Shown here: positions 19,954 through 31,843 of the stretch, in pieces
Layout of the letters: every line of letters starts with the position of its first letter
Position numbering within the stretch: position 1 is the first letter of the stretch
From: Anomaloglossus baeobatrachus
Lineage: Eukaryota > Chordata > Amphibia > Anura > Aromobatidae
Assembly (NCBI RefSeq): GCF_048569485.1
Contig: NC_134361.1
Coordinates: forward strand, 166,387,758 to 166,451,757
Reading direction: 5' to 3'
Length of the DNA: 64,000 nt
The notes under the pieces: generated by a model
What the model saw: only the letters and a program-made list of their open reading frames with translations
What the model was told of the DNA's origin: nothing
Database searches by the model: none
Position numbers and translations under genes: made by a program

Positions 19954-21444
19954 ATGTCATCCGCAAAACGCAAGGGTGCCAAGGCACAGGCGGTATGCAC
20001 TGCTTGTGCCGCATGTGGGGCTAATCTACCGGCAGGTTCCAATGACCCCCATTGTGTGCAATGTTCAATCCCTGTGCCACTTCGACAGCCAGAGTCTATG
20101 GTAGTAGTGGCCCAGGCAGAGACGCCTGTGAACCCTGCCCCGGTGACGGGGACAGAATTTGCAGTTTTTGCTGATAAGATGTCTGTGACTATGACAAAAA
20201 TCCTGGAAACCTTGCAGTCCAGGCCAGTTTCTCAGACCATGGACACTGCTGTGTCTATGCTCCCCGGTCCCCCTCAGTTGGAACTAATCCGTACTTCAAG
20301 GGGGTCCCAGGCATCACAGGCTGAAGACTCTGACTCGGATGACAGTCCCAGGCAGCCTAAGCGGGCTCGCTGGGAACGACCCTCGCCGTCATCACACTGG
20401 TCAGGGTCTCAGCGAGACGAGGCTCTGTATGAGGAGACAGAGGTGGGTGATCAGGAATCTAATCCTGACACCGCTCTCAATCTAGATACCCCTGATGGTG
20501 ACGCTATGGTAAATGACCTTATAGCGGCCATCAATAGACTGTTGGATATTTCTCCCCCAGCCCCTTCAGCAGAGGAGGCAGCTGCACAGCAGGAGAAGTT
20601 CCATTTCCGGTATCCTAAGCGTAAATTGAGTACTTTTCTGGACCACTCTGACTTCAGAGAATCAGTCCAGAAACATCATGCTTATCCAGATAAGCGTTTC
20701 TCCAAACGTCTTAAGGATACACGTTATCCCTTTCCCCCTGACGTGGTCAAACGCTGGACCCAGTGTCCAAAGGTGGACCCCCCAATCTCCAGGCTTGCGG
20801 CTAGATCCATAGTTGCAGTGGAAGATGGGGCTTCACTTAAAGATGCCAATGACAGACAGATGGACCTTTGGTTAAAGTCTGTCTATGAAGCTATCGGCGC
20901 GTCGTTTGCTCCAGCATTCGCGGCCGTGTGGGCACTCCAAGCTATTTCAGCTGGCCTGGCACAGGTGGACTCTATCATACGTCCAGCAGTGCCGCGAGTA
21001 GCGTCCCTAACCTCGCAAATGTCTGCGTTTGCGACTTACGCTATCAACGCTGTCCTGGACTCTACGAGCCGTACCTCAATGGCGTCTGCCAACTCTGTGG
21101 TTTTGCGCAGAGCCTTGTGGTTAAAGGAATGGAAAGCAGATTCTGCTTCCAAGAAATGTTTAACCAGCTTGCCACTATCTGGAGACAGACTGTTTGGTGA
21201 GCAATTGGCTGAGATCATTAAACAGTCCAAGGGTAAGGACTCCTCCTTACCCCAGCCCAGATCGAGCAAACCTCAACAGAGGAAGTGGCAGTCGAGGTTT
21301 CGGTCCTTTCGAGGCTTCAGCAAGACCCAATTCTCCTCGTCCAAAGGGACTCAGAAGGAGCAAAGGAGCTCAGATTCCTGGCGGGCTCATTCACGCCCCA
21401 AGAAAGCAACCGGAGGAACCGCTTCCAAGGCGGCTGCCTCATGA
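19954..21444 (+). CDS. DIRS gag-like ORF1
   Basis: An open frame of 496 codons beginning MSSAKRKGAKAQ. The N-terminus has clustered CxxC pairs (residues about 14-40) that suggest a small zinc-binding module. An acidic stretch and a proline/serine-rich region follow, then a longer conserved-looking region (FRYPKRK, HHAYPDKRFSKRL) and a basic Gln/Ser/Arg-rich C-terminus. This is typical of the first ORF of vertebrate DIRS elements. Its end overlaps the start of the pol region in another frame. Confidence 0.8.
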   Translation: MSSAKRKGAKAQAVCTACAACGANLPAGSNDPHCVQCSIPVPLRQPESMVVVAQAETPVNPAPVTGTEFAVFADKMSVTMTKILETLQSRPVSQTMDTAVSMLPGPPQLELIRTSRGSQASQAEDSDSDDSPRQPKRARWERPSPSSHWSGSQRDEALYEETEVGDQESNPDTALNLDTPDGDAMVNDLIAAINRLLDISPPAPSAEEAAAQQEKFHFRYPKRKLSTFLDHSDFRESVQKHHAYPDKRFSKRLKDTRYPFPPDVVKRWTQCPKVDPPISRLAARSIVAVEDGASLKDANDRQMDLWLKSVYEAIGASFAPAFAAVWALQAISAGLAQVDSIIRPAVPRVASLTSQMSAFATYAINAVLDSTSRTSMASANSVVLRRALWLKEWKADSASKKCLTSLPLSGDRLFGEQLAEIIKQSKGKDSSLPQPRSSKPQQRKWQSRFRSFRGFSKTQFSSSKGTQKEQRSSDSWRAHSRPKKATGGTASKAAAS

Positions 21445-23342
21445 CTTTCGGCCTCATCCCTCCGCATCCTCGGTCGGTGGCAGGCTCTCCCGCTTTTGCG
21501 ACATTTGGCTGCCACAGGTCAAAGACCGGTGGGTAGCAGACATTTTGTCTCACGGGTACAGGATAGAATTCAGTTCTCATCCTCCGCCTCGGTTCTTCAG
21601 AACCTCCCCACATCCCGACCGAGCAAATGCCCTTCTGCAGGCGGTGTGCTCACTAAGAGCAGAAGGAGTGGTGATCCCTGTTCCTCTGCAGGAACAAGGA
21701 CAAGGTTTTTACTCCAATCTCTTCGTGGTTCCAAAAAAGGACGTCTCGTTCCGTCCTGTTCTGGACCTAAAGCTGCTCAACAAGCATGTGAACACCAGGC
21801 GGTTCCGGATGGAATCCCTCCGCTCCGTCATTGCCTCAATGTCTCAAGGAGATTTCCTTGCATCAATAGACATCAAAGATGCTTATCTCCACGTGCCGAT
21901 TGCTACAGAGCACCAACGTTTTTTTACGTTTCGTGATAGGAGACGACCATCTCCAGTTCGTAGCTCTGCCATTTGGTCTGGCGACAGCCCCACGGGTTTT
22001 CACCAAGGTCATGGCGGCAGTGGTAGCAGTCTTGCATTCTCAGGGACATTCGGTGATTCCTTACTTAGACGATCTACTTGTCAAAGCACCCTCTCAAGAG
22101 GCATGCCAACACAGCCTGAATGTTGCGCTGGAGACTCTCCAGACTTTCGGGTGGATCATCAACTTTTCAAAGTCAAACCTGGCACCGACTCAATCACTAA
22201 CGTATCTTGGCATGGAGTTTCATACTCTCTCAGCGATAGTGAAGCTTCCGCTGGACAAGCAGCGGTCCCTACAGACAGGGGTGCAGTCTCTCCTTCAGGG
22301 TCAGTCGCACCCCTTAAGGCGCCTCATGCACTTCCTAGGGAAGATGGTGGCAGCAATGGAGGCAGTCCCGTTCGCGCAGTTTCATCTGCGCCCACTTCAA
22401 TGGGACATTCTCCGCCAATGGGATGGGAAGACAACTTCCCTAGACAGGACAGTCTCCCTTTCTCAGATGACCAAGGACTCTCTGCAATGGTGGCTTCTTC
22501 CCACCTCATTATCACAGGGAAGATCATTCCTGCCCCCATCCTGGGCAGTGGTCACGATAGACGCGAGTCTGTCAGGGTGGGGAGCAGTTTTTCTCCACCA
22601 CAGGGCTCAAGGGACGTGGACTCAGCAGGAGTCCACCCTTCAGATCAATGTTCTGGAAATCAGGGCAGTGTATCTTGCCCTATTAGCCTTCCAGCAGTGG
22701 CTGGAAGGAAAGCAGATCCGAATTCAGTCGGACAACTCCACAGCGGTGGCATACATCAACCACCAAGGAGGGACACGCAGTCGGCAAGCCTTCCAGGAAG
22801 TCAGGCGGATTCTGATGTGGGTGGAGGAAAGAGCATCCACCATATCCGCAGTTCACATCCCGGGCGTAGAAAACTGGGAAGCAGACTTCCTCAGTCACCA
22901 GGGCATGGACGCAGGGGAATGGTCCCTTCACCCGGACGTGTTTCAGGAAATCTGCCGCCGCTGGGGGGTGCCGGACGTCGACCTAATGGCGTCTCGGCAC
23001 AACAACAAGGTCCCGACCTTCATAGCGCGGTCTCGCGATCAAAGAGCTCTAGCGGCAGACGCCTTAGTGCAAGATTGGTCGCAGTTCCGGCTCCCTTATG
23101 TGTTTCCACCTCTGGCACTCTTGCCCAGAGTGTTACGCAAGATCAGATCCGATTGCGGCCGCGTCATACTCGTCGCCCCAGACTGGCCGAGGAGGTCGTG
23201 GTACCCGGATCTGTGGCATCTCACGGTCGGCCAACCGTGGGCACTACCAGACCGACCAGACTTACTGTCCCAAGGGCCGTTTTTCCATCGGAATTCTGCG
23301 GCCCTGAACCTGACTGTGTGGCCATTGAGTCCTGGATCCTAG
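21430..23342 (+). pseudogene. DIRS reverse transcriptase / RNase H / methyltransferase-like region
   Basis: Reverse-transcriptase motifs are visible: FRPVLDLKLLN, SIDIKDAYLHVP, PFGLATAPRVF and the catalytic YLDD. RNase H follows (TIDASLSGWG, SDNSTAVAYINHQGG). A DIRS methyltransferase-like segment then carries VDLMAS and APDWPRRSWYPDLW. The region does not read as one uninterrupted frame, so it is treated as a fossil. Confidence 0.85.
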
Positions 23343-24362
23343 CGTCTTCAGGATTATCCCAAGGGGTCGTTGCCACCATGAGACAGGCTAGGAAGCCCAC
23401 GTCTGCTAAGATCTACCACAGAACGTGGAAGATATTCTTATCCTGGTGCTCTGCACAAGGAGTATCCCCCTGGCCATTCGCGTTGCCTGTCTTTCTTTCC
23501 TTCCTGCAATCTGGGTTGGAAAAGGGCTTGTCGCTCGGCTCCCTTAAAGGGCAAGTCTCGGCACTAGCCGTGTTTTTTCAGAAGCGTCTAGCGCGACTTT
23601 CTAAGGTGCGCACGTTCCTGCAGGGGGTGTGTCATATCGTACCTCCGTACAGGAGGCCGTTAGATCCGTGGGATCTAAACAAGGTCATTGTTGCTCTCCA
23701 GAAGCCGCCTTTCGAGCCCCTGAGGGATGTGTCACTTTCTCGACTCTCACAGAAAGTGGCATTTCTGGTAGCGGTCACGTCTCTTCGGAGAGTGTCTGAA
23801 CTAGCAGCGCTGTCATCCAAGGCTCCTTTCCTGGTGTTCCACCAGGACAAGGTAGTGCTGCGCCCCATTCAGGAGTTTCTCCCTAAGGTGGTATCCTCTT
23901 TTCACCTTAATCAGGATATCTCCTTGCCTTCCTTTTATCCGCATGCAGTTCATCGGTATGAAAAGGATCTACATTTGTTGGATCTGGTGAGAGCACTCAG
24001 AATCTACATTTCCCGCACGGCGCCCCTGCGCCGCTCGGATGCACTCTTTGTCCTTGTCGCTGGTAAGCGCAAGGGGTCGCAGGCTTCAAAAGCCACCCTG
24101 GCTCGATGGATCAAAGAACCAATTCTTGAAGCCTACCGTTCTGCTGGGCTTCCGGTTCCATCAGGGCTGAAGGCCCATTCTGCCAGAGCCGTGGGTGCGT
24201 CCTGGGCATTATGACACCAGGCTACGGCTCAACAGGTGTGCCAGGCAGCTACCTGGTCGAGTCTGCACACTTTCACCAAACATTATCAGGTGCATACCTA
24301 TGCTTCGGCGGACGCCAGCCTAGGTAGAAAAGTCCTGCAGGCGGCAGTTGCCTCCCCGTAGG
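23290..24362 (+). pseudogene. DIRS tyrosine recombinase region
   Basis: The N-terminal SAM-like part starts around GLSQGVVATMRQARKPTSAK. The catalytic core has SLRRVSELAAL (first Arg) and HSARAVGASWAL (HxxR), and the HTFTKHY segment should carry the nucleophilic Tyr. The enzyme would integrate the circular DNA intermediate. It overlaps the preceding pol frame. It is treated as broken. Confidence 0.82.
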
Positions 24363-24425
24363 GGAGGGCTGTCTTTGCAGCTCTAACATGAGGTATTTCT
24401 TTACCCACCCAGGGACAGCTTTTGG

Positions 24426-24519
24426 ACGTCCCAATCGTCTGGGTCTCCCAATGGAGCGCCGAAGAAGAAGGGAATTTTGTTACTTACCGTAAATTCCTTT
24501 TCTTCTAGCTCCTATTGGG
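24426..24519 (+). repeat. DIRS internal complementary region
   Basis: The left part is complementary to the extreme left end of the element (CTCCCAATGGAGCGCCGAAG). The right part is complementary to the extreme right end (TTTTGTTACTTACCGTAAAT, then CTAGCTCCTATTGGGAG). In DIRS elements this segment bridges the two ends during circular replication. Confidence 0.9.
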
Positions 24520-24673
24520 AGACCCAGCACCCGCCCTGTTGTCCTTCGGGATTTTTGGTTGTTTTTCGGGTACACATGTTGTTCATGTTGAACGGTTTTC
24601 AGTTCTCCGACGTTACTTCGGAGTGAATTTGTTTAAACCAGTTATTGGCTTTCCTCCTTCTTGCTTTTGCACT

Positions 24674-24850
24674 AAAACTGGTGAGCCAGTGATCCCACTG
24701 GGGGTGTATAGCCAGAAGGGGAGGGGCCTTACACTTTTTAGTGTAATGCTTTGTGTGGCCTCCGGAGGCAGTGCTATACACCCAATCGTCTGGGTCTCCC
24801 AATAGGAGCTAGAAGAAAAGGAATTTACGGTAAGTAACAAAATTCCCTTC
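24674..24850 (-). repeat. Right inverted terminal repeat of DIRS with extension
   Basis: The 135-bp inverted repeat (24674-24808) is followed by a right-end extension (GCTAGAAGAAAAGGAATTTA and on) that has its match only in the internal complementary region. Confidence 0.9.
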
Positions 24851-24961
24851 TTTGTCATCTGGAATATTTTTTCTCGCTACACCTTGTACTAATCAGATTA
24901 ATTGCTTTTATATTTTTATAGCCCAGGCATTTCTGAACTCAGTAATACCAAATATGTGTAT

Positions 24962-26097
24962 TGTCGCACCCCGGGGCAGCCGAGCTGCTCGGATCCGGGC
25001 AATCCGTGGCTCGAGGGGTCCCAGATCCAGGGGCACGTCGATCAGTTTTTAAATAAAATGGGAAAAATAATAAAAATAGTCCGACTACGCCACACGCGGT
25101 GCGCGGCCAGGGATGTCATCTGCCGGTCTTCCCTGGGGGTGATGGATGGGGCAGCGTGGATGGTGAAGCCCTACGTGAGCAGGGCTTTTCCCCAGGGGTA
25201 GGTAGGGGTTAATGTGGAAGTGCAGTGAAATACCTCAGTCCAGACAGGGGAGTGCAGTTTGGTCGCTTTACTTACAGCTGGGTTCGGAATCTGGGGACGT
25301 GCTGGATCCCAGGTGCGCCCGAGTCCTGTGTCCCTGTGCCAGCTGACCTGGTGCCACTCGCCCACCGATGCACTTGTGTGTGTGTGTGTGGGTCCTCCCT
25401 GGCATGGAGCACTTGGAGGTCCTCCTGGTGTCTGGGTCCTGCCGCAGGCAGTTTGGACTATTTAAGGGAATATGTCCCGGTCCTCCCTTTGCTGCTTATG
25501 CCTCGGATGTTAATGGTGGCAGATGAGTCCTGGAAACCCACCCACCTGGCAGAGTTAATAGACGGCTTGAAGTCCCGGTCTGTTCTCGGATCTGCACCCC
25601 GTGCGTGCAAAGTACTAGGAGCCCTGGATTTCCACTCCCACAGCATTCCACTGTCCCTGGAGCTTGACCTCTCGTTCTCCAGATACTTTCTCCCCTGAGT
25701 GGCTGCTGTTTCTACTCAGGTCTTGGCGGGGTCTTTGCTACTTTCACTGTGTTTCAAGATTCCTTTGTCTGTCTTGACACCTTTACTGACAACTCATTCT
25801 CCTCCTTGCGACTGCTCACTTTCAGTCTCTCCAGCCCGCTAACTGACTTCTCCCACACTCCCCAGGCCATCCACTCCTCCCCCAGGTCTGATCTCTCCCT
25901 ACCCAGTTGGCTGCCTGTTAGCTCACAGTGCCCAGCCCTGTCACCTGGTTCTATGGGAGTCTCCCGCCCTGGTTTTGGAGTGTATGTGTCCTGGTGTGCT
26001 GGTGTGTGTGTACTGACTGGCACAGTTATGTAGGACCCGAGCTGTTGCAGTGATGTTACCTTGTTTTGTGACACCTGGTTACCTCAGGGACGTCTCA
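24962..26097. mobile_element. Solo-LTR-like segment, unit 2
   Basis: It begins TGTCGCACCCCGGGG and ends GTCTCA, at the same site as 2700-3861. About 20 bp of the GT tract is left, and the left part is shorter around GATGTCATCTGCCG. Confidence 0.5.
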
Positions 26098-27148
26098 ATT
26101 TTTTGTTTTGTTTTTTAGTTTTTCAATTGTTTTGCTTTCAATGAGGCAAAAGGGGGGTGATTTGAGCTTTAGCTTTTATTTTTTCATATTTTACAAAATT
26201 ATTTATTTCTTTAATTTTTTTTACTGATTTTATTAGTTGCCCTAGAGGACTTTATGACTGTACACTGCGATGGCTTTTCCTGTTCAGAGCGATGCTGCAG
26301 CATCGCTCTGATCAGGAGAAATGCTGGTCTCCTGAGAGTGCTGGCGCTCTGTTGACTCTCACAGGAAGTGATTCATGACAGCATCAGGAGTAATAATCTG
26401 ACCTCGAGCTGTCATGGAAATACAACGGCGCCCCGTGATCGCATCACGGGGCCACCGACGGTGGCGGGAGCAGAGTTTGACAGTGTGATCTAAAGAGTTA
26501 ACACACGCACGTCTGCTGATCAGATCCGCCGGAGCCCATGGTAACCGCAGGGACACGACCAATGGCGTACTAGTGACGGAGTTAAATAAATAAATAAATA
26601 AATAAATTACCGTCGTTAATTAAAAAACTTGCATGGGTTCCCTGCTATGTTTGGTAACCAGCCAAGGAAAAGCAGACAGATAGGGCCTGATAGGCTGGGA
26701 AGGTCCATGGTTATTGGCTCGTCCAAGCCTAAAACTAGCAGCCTGCAGCTGCGGGAGAAGTGGAGCATCACACTAGATGCTCTAATTCTGACGCTTTGTC
26801 TGCCTCTTCCTGATTGCCATGGTGCAGTGGCAATCGGAGTAATGGTAGCTGGGGTTGACGTCAGCTGTGTAATGTCAGCTGGCAGCAAGCCCTTGGGATA
26901 GTAATGGAGAGGCGTCTATCAGGTACCCCTATTAATAACCCAGTAAATAAAAAAGACAACATACACAATTTAACAAAATGATTTATTAAAATGAACACTT
27001 TCCATCATTCACTACTTTATTAAAACAAACAAAAAAAAAGCAGGACCGCCGTAGTCCAAGGAATCCGCCATAGTCCACAAATGGGAACCTGAGAAAGATA
27101 AACAGAGAGAAAATAAAAACAAGAGACTGTCCCCTGTGAGCCACTGTA

Positions 27149-28072
27149 TAGTATTAGTAGCCCCATGTACAAAAGTAATGCTTATCAATGAGCCCCTCTA
27201 CAGTAGTAATGACCTGATGTACAGTAGTAATGCCCCCTGTGTTCCCCAGTACATGAGTAATGCCTCCTGTACAGTAATAATGCCCTCTGTAAGCCCCTGT
27301 ACAATTATAATGCCCCTGTACAGCAGTAATGTCCCATTGTACAGTAGTAATGCTCTCTGTGAGCTCCTGTACACTAGTAATGCCCCCATGTACAGCAGTA
27401 ATGCCCTCATTCACAATAGTAATGCCCCCTGTACAATAGTAGTGCCCCCTTGTGCAGTAGTAATGCCCCATGATCAGTAGTAATGCCCACTTGTGACCCC
27501 ATGTACAGTAGTAATGCCCCCTGTACAGTAGTAATGCCCCCTGCACAGTAGTAATGCCCCCTGTACAGTAGTTATGCCCCCTGCACAGTAGTAATGCCCC
27601 CTGTACAGTAGTAATGCCCCCTGTACAGTAGCAATGCCCCCTGTACAGTAGTAATGCCCCCTGTACTGTAGTTATGCCCCCTGGACAGTAGTAATGCCCC
27701 CTGTAGAATAGCAATGCCCCCAAGATCAGTAGTAATGCCCACCTTTGACCCCATGTACAGTAGTAATGCTCCGTTGTGCAGTAGTAATTTCCCCTGTGAG
27801 CCCCACTACAGTAATAATGCCCCCCTGTACAGTAGTATTGCCCAACTGTCACCCCCATGTACAAAAATAATGCCCCCTCGTACAGTAGTATTGCCCCCTG
27901 TGAGGAGCCTCTGTACAATACTAATACCTCCTTTACAGTAGTAATGCCTCTTGTGAGCCCCTGTAAAATTGGAATGCCCCCTGTGCGTGCAGTAGTAATG
28001 CCCCATGTACCTTAGTAATTCCCCCGTGTGGCCCTGTACAATAGTAATGCCCGTTGTACAGTAGGAAATAGG
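27149..28072 (+). repeat. 20-bp VNTR, unit 2
   Basis: The counterpart of 4900-5991, but about 0.92 kb, with fewer regular copies (about 27500-27715). Confidence 0.9.
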
Positions 28073-28078
28073 CCCCAT

Positions 28079-28280
28079 GTTCTCCCAGGATCTTGTGCGG
28101 CGGCGCGGATCTCATTAGCATATTAATTAGTGACAAATTATTACCTATTTTTTCCCTGATTACATTTATTACACTTTAACTGAAACATTCATAGAGTGCT
28201 ACCTAAAACCTTTCAGAATTAACTGATTTTAAAAATAATCTCCCTAAGTTAAAATATTTACTTTTATAGGACTATATATA
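28079..28280 (+). promoter_or_regulatory. Promoter of U6 copy B2
   Basis: Degenerate SPH (CTCCCAGGATCTTGTGCGG), altered octamer ATTAGCAT (28114-28121), PSE-like TCTCCCTAAGTTAAAATATT at about 28239-28258, and TATATATA at about 28273-28280. Confidence 0.75.
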
Positions 28281-28303
28281 GCAGGCACGTCGGATGGCAG
28301 TTT

Positions 28304-28409
28304 GTGCTAGCTTCGGCAGCACATATGCTGAAATTGGAACGATACAGAGAAGATTAGCATGGCCCCTGCGCAAGGATGACACGTATAATCGTGAAGCGTT
28401 CCACATTTT
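28304..28409 (+). ncRNA. U6 snRNA-like gene, class B copy 2
   Basis: 106 nt. It has the class B signature (ATGCTGAAA, intact ACAGAGA, ACACGTATAATCGTG). The 5' hairpin reads GTGCTAGCTTCGGCAGCAC: it has the canonical CTTCGG loop but an A in place of C at position 6. Confidence 0.8.
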
Positions 28410-28589
28410 CACGCATTTCTCAACCCCAAGTTTTTGTTACCCTCATCTCCCAACATTTCTGGCCTTGTTAACCCCTTACGTTTTTTCGCTTTTCCTCTCC
28501 TTCTTATTCCAAAAGCCATAACGTTTTTTTATTTTTTCGACAATATAGCTATGTTTGGCCTTGTTTTTTGATAGAAAAGTTGACCTTAA

Positions 28590-28864
28590 TACTATTAATT
28601 TATAATTTTATTCTTTATATAGCGCTATTAATTCCACAGTACTTCACATACACCAGGAACACTGTCCCCATTGGGGCTCACAATCTAGAGTCCCTATCTG
28701 TATGTCTTTGGAGTGTGGGAGGAAACTGGAGTACCCAGAGGAAACCCACGCAAACACAGGGAGAACATACAAACACCTTGCAGATAGAGTCCTTGGTGGG
28801 TTTTGAACCCAGGACCCCAGTGCTGCAAGACTGCAGTGCTAACCACTGAGCCACCGTGCTGCCC
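28590..28864 (-). mobile_element. tRNA-derived SINE, unit 2
   Basis: Same site and orientation as the unit 1 SINE. The B box is better preserved (GGTTCAAAACC). Confidence 0.75.
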
Positions 28865-30486
28865 GTGACTGACATCTTTGATTTTATTTTTTTTTTTTAT
28901 TTTATAAAGTAGTGGAAAATGGTAAAAAAAAATTCCAAGTTCGGTGAAATTGCTAACAAAGTGAAAGTCCGCATTGTTTTGGGGTTTTTTACTTTCCATG
29001 TTCACCATATGGTAAATCAGACTTCGCAGCATGATTGCCCAGGTCAGTACGAGTTCTTAGATACCAAATATGTATAATTTTTTTTTTTTTATTTAAATGG
29101 TCAAAAAAAATTCAGAAATATGTAAACAACAAATAAATTTACCTTTTCGCGATATTTTACAGGACCGTAATGTTTTTATTTTTTGGGGATCTGGGACTAT
29201 GGGAAGGCTTATTTTTTGTGCCCTGAGCTGACTTTTTACTGATAAAACTGGGGGTAGATATGTGTTTTATTACAATTTAGGCTATGTGCACACGTAAAGT
29301 ATTTTGTGCAGCTCCACTTCTGCATCTTTTTGCAGGAAAACACGTTTTTGTACAAGGTTGTGCACTTGCACTACATCGGATTCCCTGGACTATGTCAGAT
29401 TCCCTGGACTACGTCAGACCTGCCTGGGTTTTTATTTTAAATATATTGGTCAACCAGGGAAAGAGTTGGAGAGTGGGGTTTTTTCAAATAAACTATTTGT
29501 GTGTGTTTTTTCTTTTTACTTATCGGGTTAATAATGGGGGTGATTGATTGACGTCTCTTCATTAATAACTCCTAGACTTGATGACAGCTGACATTACAAA
29601 GCTGACATCAACCCCAAAAATATATTACCCTGATAGCCACCGCACCAGGGCAATCGAGAAGAGTCAAGCAAAGCTCCAGAATTGGCGCATCTAATGTGGT
29701 GCAGAAATTCTGGAGTGGCTGCGGGCTGCTATTTTTAGGTTGGGAAGGGCCAAATAACTATGGGCCTTCGCAGCCTGATAATATCAGCCCCCTGCTTTCT
29801 GCTTTACCTTGACTGATTATCAAAAATAGGGGGAATCCCACGTAATATTTTAAAATTATTTATTTATTTATTAGGTTAAACAAGACTAAAAACATTGTTT
29901 AGTGCCACGTGAAAGGCTCTAAATGGTGCAAATGTATAATATGTAGGGGGGTTGTGACATTATATATCTGTAGGATAGCAATCTATTTTGTCTAAAATAT
30001 TTCTATCATCTATCTAGCTTTATCTTTTATATTTTTATTTTATATTTGTACATGTGTTTTTGTGTATTTTTAGATGTTGAATTCTTTGCTTTTGACAAAA
30101 TTCTGTTTTCTCTGCTGTCTTTATTTCAACAAACTGTATTATTAAGACAAAAACACGTCAAAACTGCATCAAAACACATGTAATAAAAATGCAAGGCAAA
30201 AGCGCAAATAAACTAAGGTACTGAATTGGTGCAGAAATTCTGCAGTGTCAAAAACTCAACAAACACTAGTCATGGGAACCCTGGGGTATGTGCACACATT
30301 AGTATTTGGTGCAGTCATTTCTGCACCATTTCTGCATCTCTTGGCAGGAAAAACGCAGCAGAAAAAACCCCGTTTCCGATACGTTTTTCTGGTGTTTTTG
30401 GACAGCAATTGCTATAGAGATAGATAATAGATATAGAAAAGACAGTACACGGACAAATAAACATATAATTGCACAACCTCCAGACA

Positions 30487-31843
30487 TCTAATATATAAAG
30501 CTGAATGTGTGTATGTATGTGTGTGTGTATGTCCGTGATTGGCATCTGCACCGTCGCAGCTACAGTCATAAAATTTTGAACACTCACACGTCTGGACCCC
30601 GAGAGCGTCATAGGCTATGTTGTGAGGCGAAATTTTAACCCCGCGCGTTCCAATTTACCAATCAATTTTGCCCTTATCTACATAATGGGGAAAAAGTGAA
30701 ACGAAAAGTGTATCCGCACCGTCGCATTTACAATCACAACATTTTGCACAGACACCTCATGTGACCCAGGGAACGTCGTAGACTATGTTTTGACAGGAAA
30801 ATCTAACCCCGCGCTTTACAGTTACTCTCTGAAAAACATGCCTTCATTAAAGTAAATGGAGCCTGGAACTTCAGGTTATTAGTAGCAGGTTTGAGTGGTT
30901 GCTACAGGAACAAAAGACATTCATAGTATAAGAAGCGTATATGTGAGATAATAAGATGTCAGTGGGGAGATGGATAGAGAGAGACAGACAGAGAGAGAAT
31001 CAGACAGATACAGACAGGGAAAGAGACAGAGAGATAGAGACAGACAGGGAAAGAGACAGACAGAGACAAACGGTGAAAGAGACAGACAGAGACAGACGGG
31101 GAAAAGGAGAGACAGACCTGGAAAGAGACAGACCTGGAAAGAGACAGACCTGGAAAGAGACAGGCAGATATGCAGACAGGTACAGAGACAGGAAGACAGG
31201 GAAGGAGAAGACAGCCAGAGAGACAGACAAAGATAGATGGAGAAAGACACAGACCTTGATAGAGACAGATGGGGAAAGAGACAGAGAAATAGAGACAGAC
31301 AAAGACAGGCAGACAGGGAAAGAGACAGACAGGAAAAGACACAGACAAAGAGACGGGGAGACAGACGGGGTAAGAAACAGACCTGGAAAGAGACAGATGG
31401 GGAAAGAAGCAGAGAGATAGAGACAGACAAAGAAAGAGACAGAGACAGGCAGCGAGGAAAGAGGCAGACCTGGAAAGAGGCAGACCTGGAAAGAGACAGA
31501 CCTGGAAAGAGACAGACCAGGAAAGAGACAGACCTGGAAAGAGACAGACCTGGAAAGAGACAGACAGAGACAGACGGGAAAGAGACAGACGGGGAAAGAG
31601 ACAGATCTGGAAAGAGACAGACGGAGCACATTACTTAGCTAATTTAGTTAAATCTGTGTGGAATATCTGTGGTGTTGAAATATATGTTCTGAAATGCTTC
31701 TATTAGCTTAGTTTTTGCCTTTTAATAATTATATTTCTATCTATTTGTTTTGTTGTTTGTGTTTGCAGAATACATTTTTGTTAATGCATTCTATTTTGTT
31801 AACAGCAGTTATTAACACGGGCGAAGCCGGGTAGTACAGCTAG
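30487..31843 (+). mobile_element. Non-autonomous Helitron, unit 2 (intact reference copy)
   Basis: 1,357 bp from TCTAATATATAAAGCTG to ACAGCTAG, flanked by A on the left and T on the right. It contains the uninterrupted site used by the unit 1 LTR element (around 30966) and a GA-rich minisatellite. Confidence 0.72.
30969..31626 (+). repeat. GA-rich minisatellite, unit 2
   Basis: The same 16-bp theme, GGAAAGAGACAGACCT, about 0.66 kb. Confidence 0.9.

Larger units (their letters stand above)
18795..24850 (+). mobile_element. DIRS-type tyrosine-recombinase retroelement
   Basis: About 6.06 kb, inserted into CATCATTTTGTCATC; units 1, 3, 4 and 5 show this site empty (for example around 2585). There is no target duplication beyond the shared T's, as expected for DIRS elements. 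Inverted terminal repeats lie at about 18797-18936 and 24674-24808 plus a right extension. An internal complementary region lies at about 24426-24519. The order is gag, reverse transcriptase/RNase H/methyltransferase-like, and tyrosine recombinase in overlapping frames, as the family uses. It looks nearly whole, with about two breaks by eye. It is unique to unit 2 and therefore younger than the array. Confidence 0.92.
18230..26585. mobile_element. TTAA-flanked element, unit 2 (interrupted by DIRS and a solo LTR)
   Basis: TTAA at 18230-18233 and 26582-26585. This is the unit 2 counterpart of 2026-4347, but it also contains the DIRS element. Its two later insertions make it 8.36 kb. Confidence 0.6.
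16421..31843 (+). repeat. U6 macrosatellite unit 2 (15.4 kb, with a DIRS insertion)
   Basis: It has the same order of parts as unit 1. It lacks the 3.8-kb TTAA element and the LTR element, and it retains the sequence after the SINE that unit 1 lost. Without the DIRS element it is about 9.37 kb. The module occupies about 16480-17310 and a degenerate short-repeat tract about 17340-17760. The second-half module is at about 26630-27130, the inverted module at about 29280-29870, and AT-rich unclassified DNA at about 29900-30486. Confidence 0.9.
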
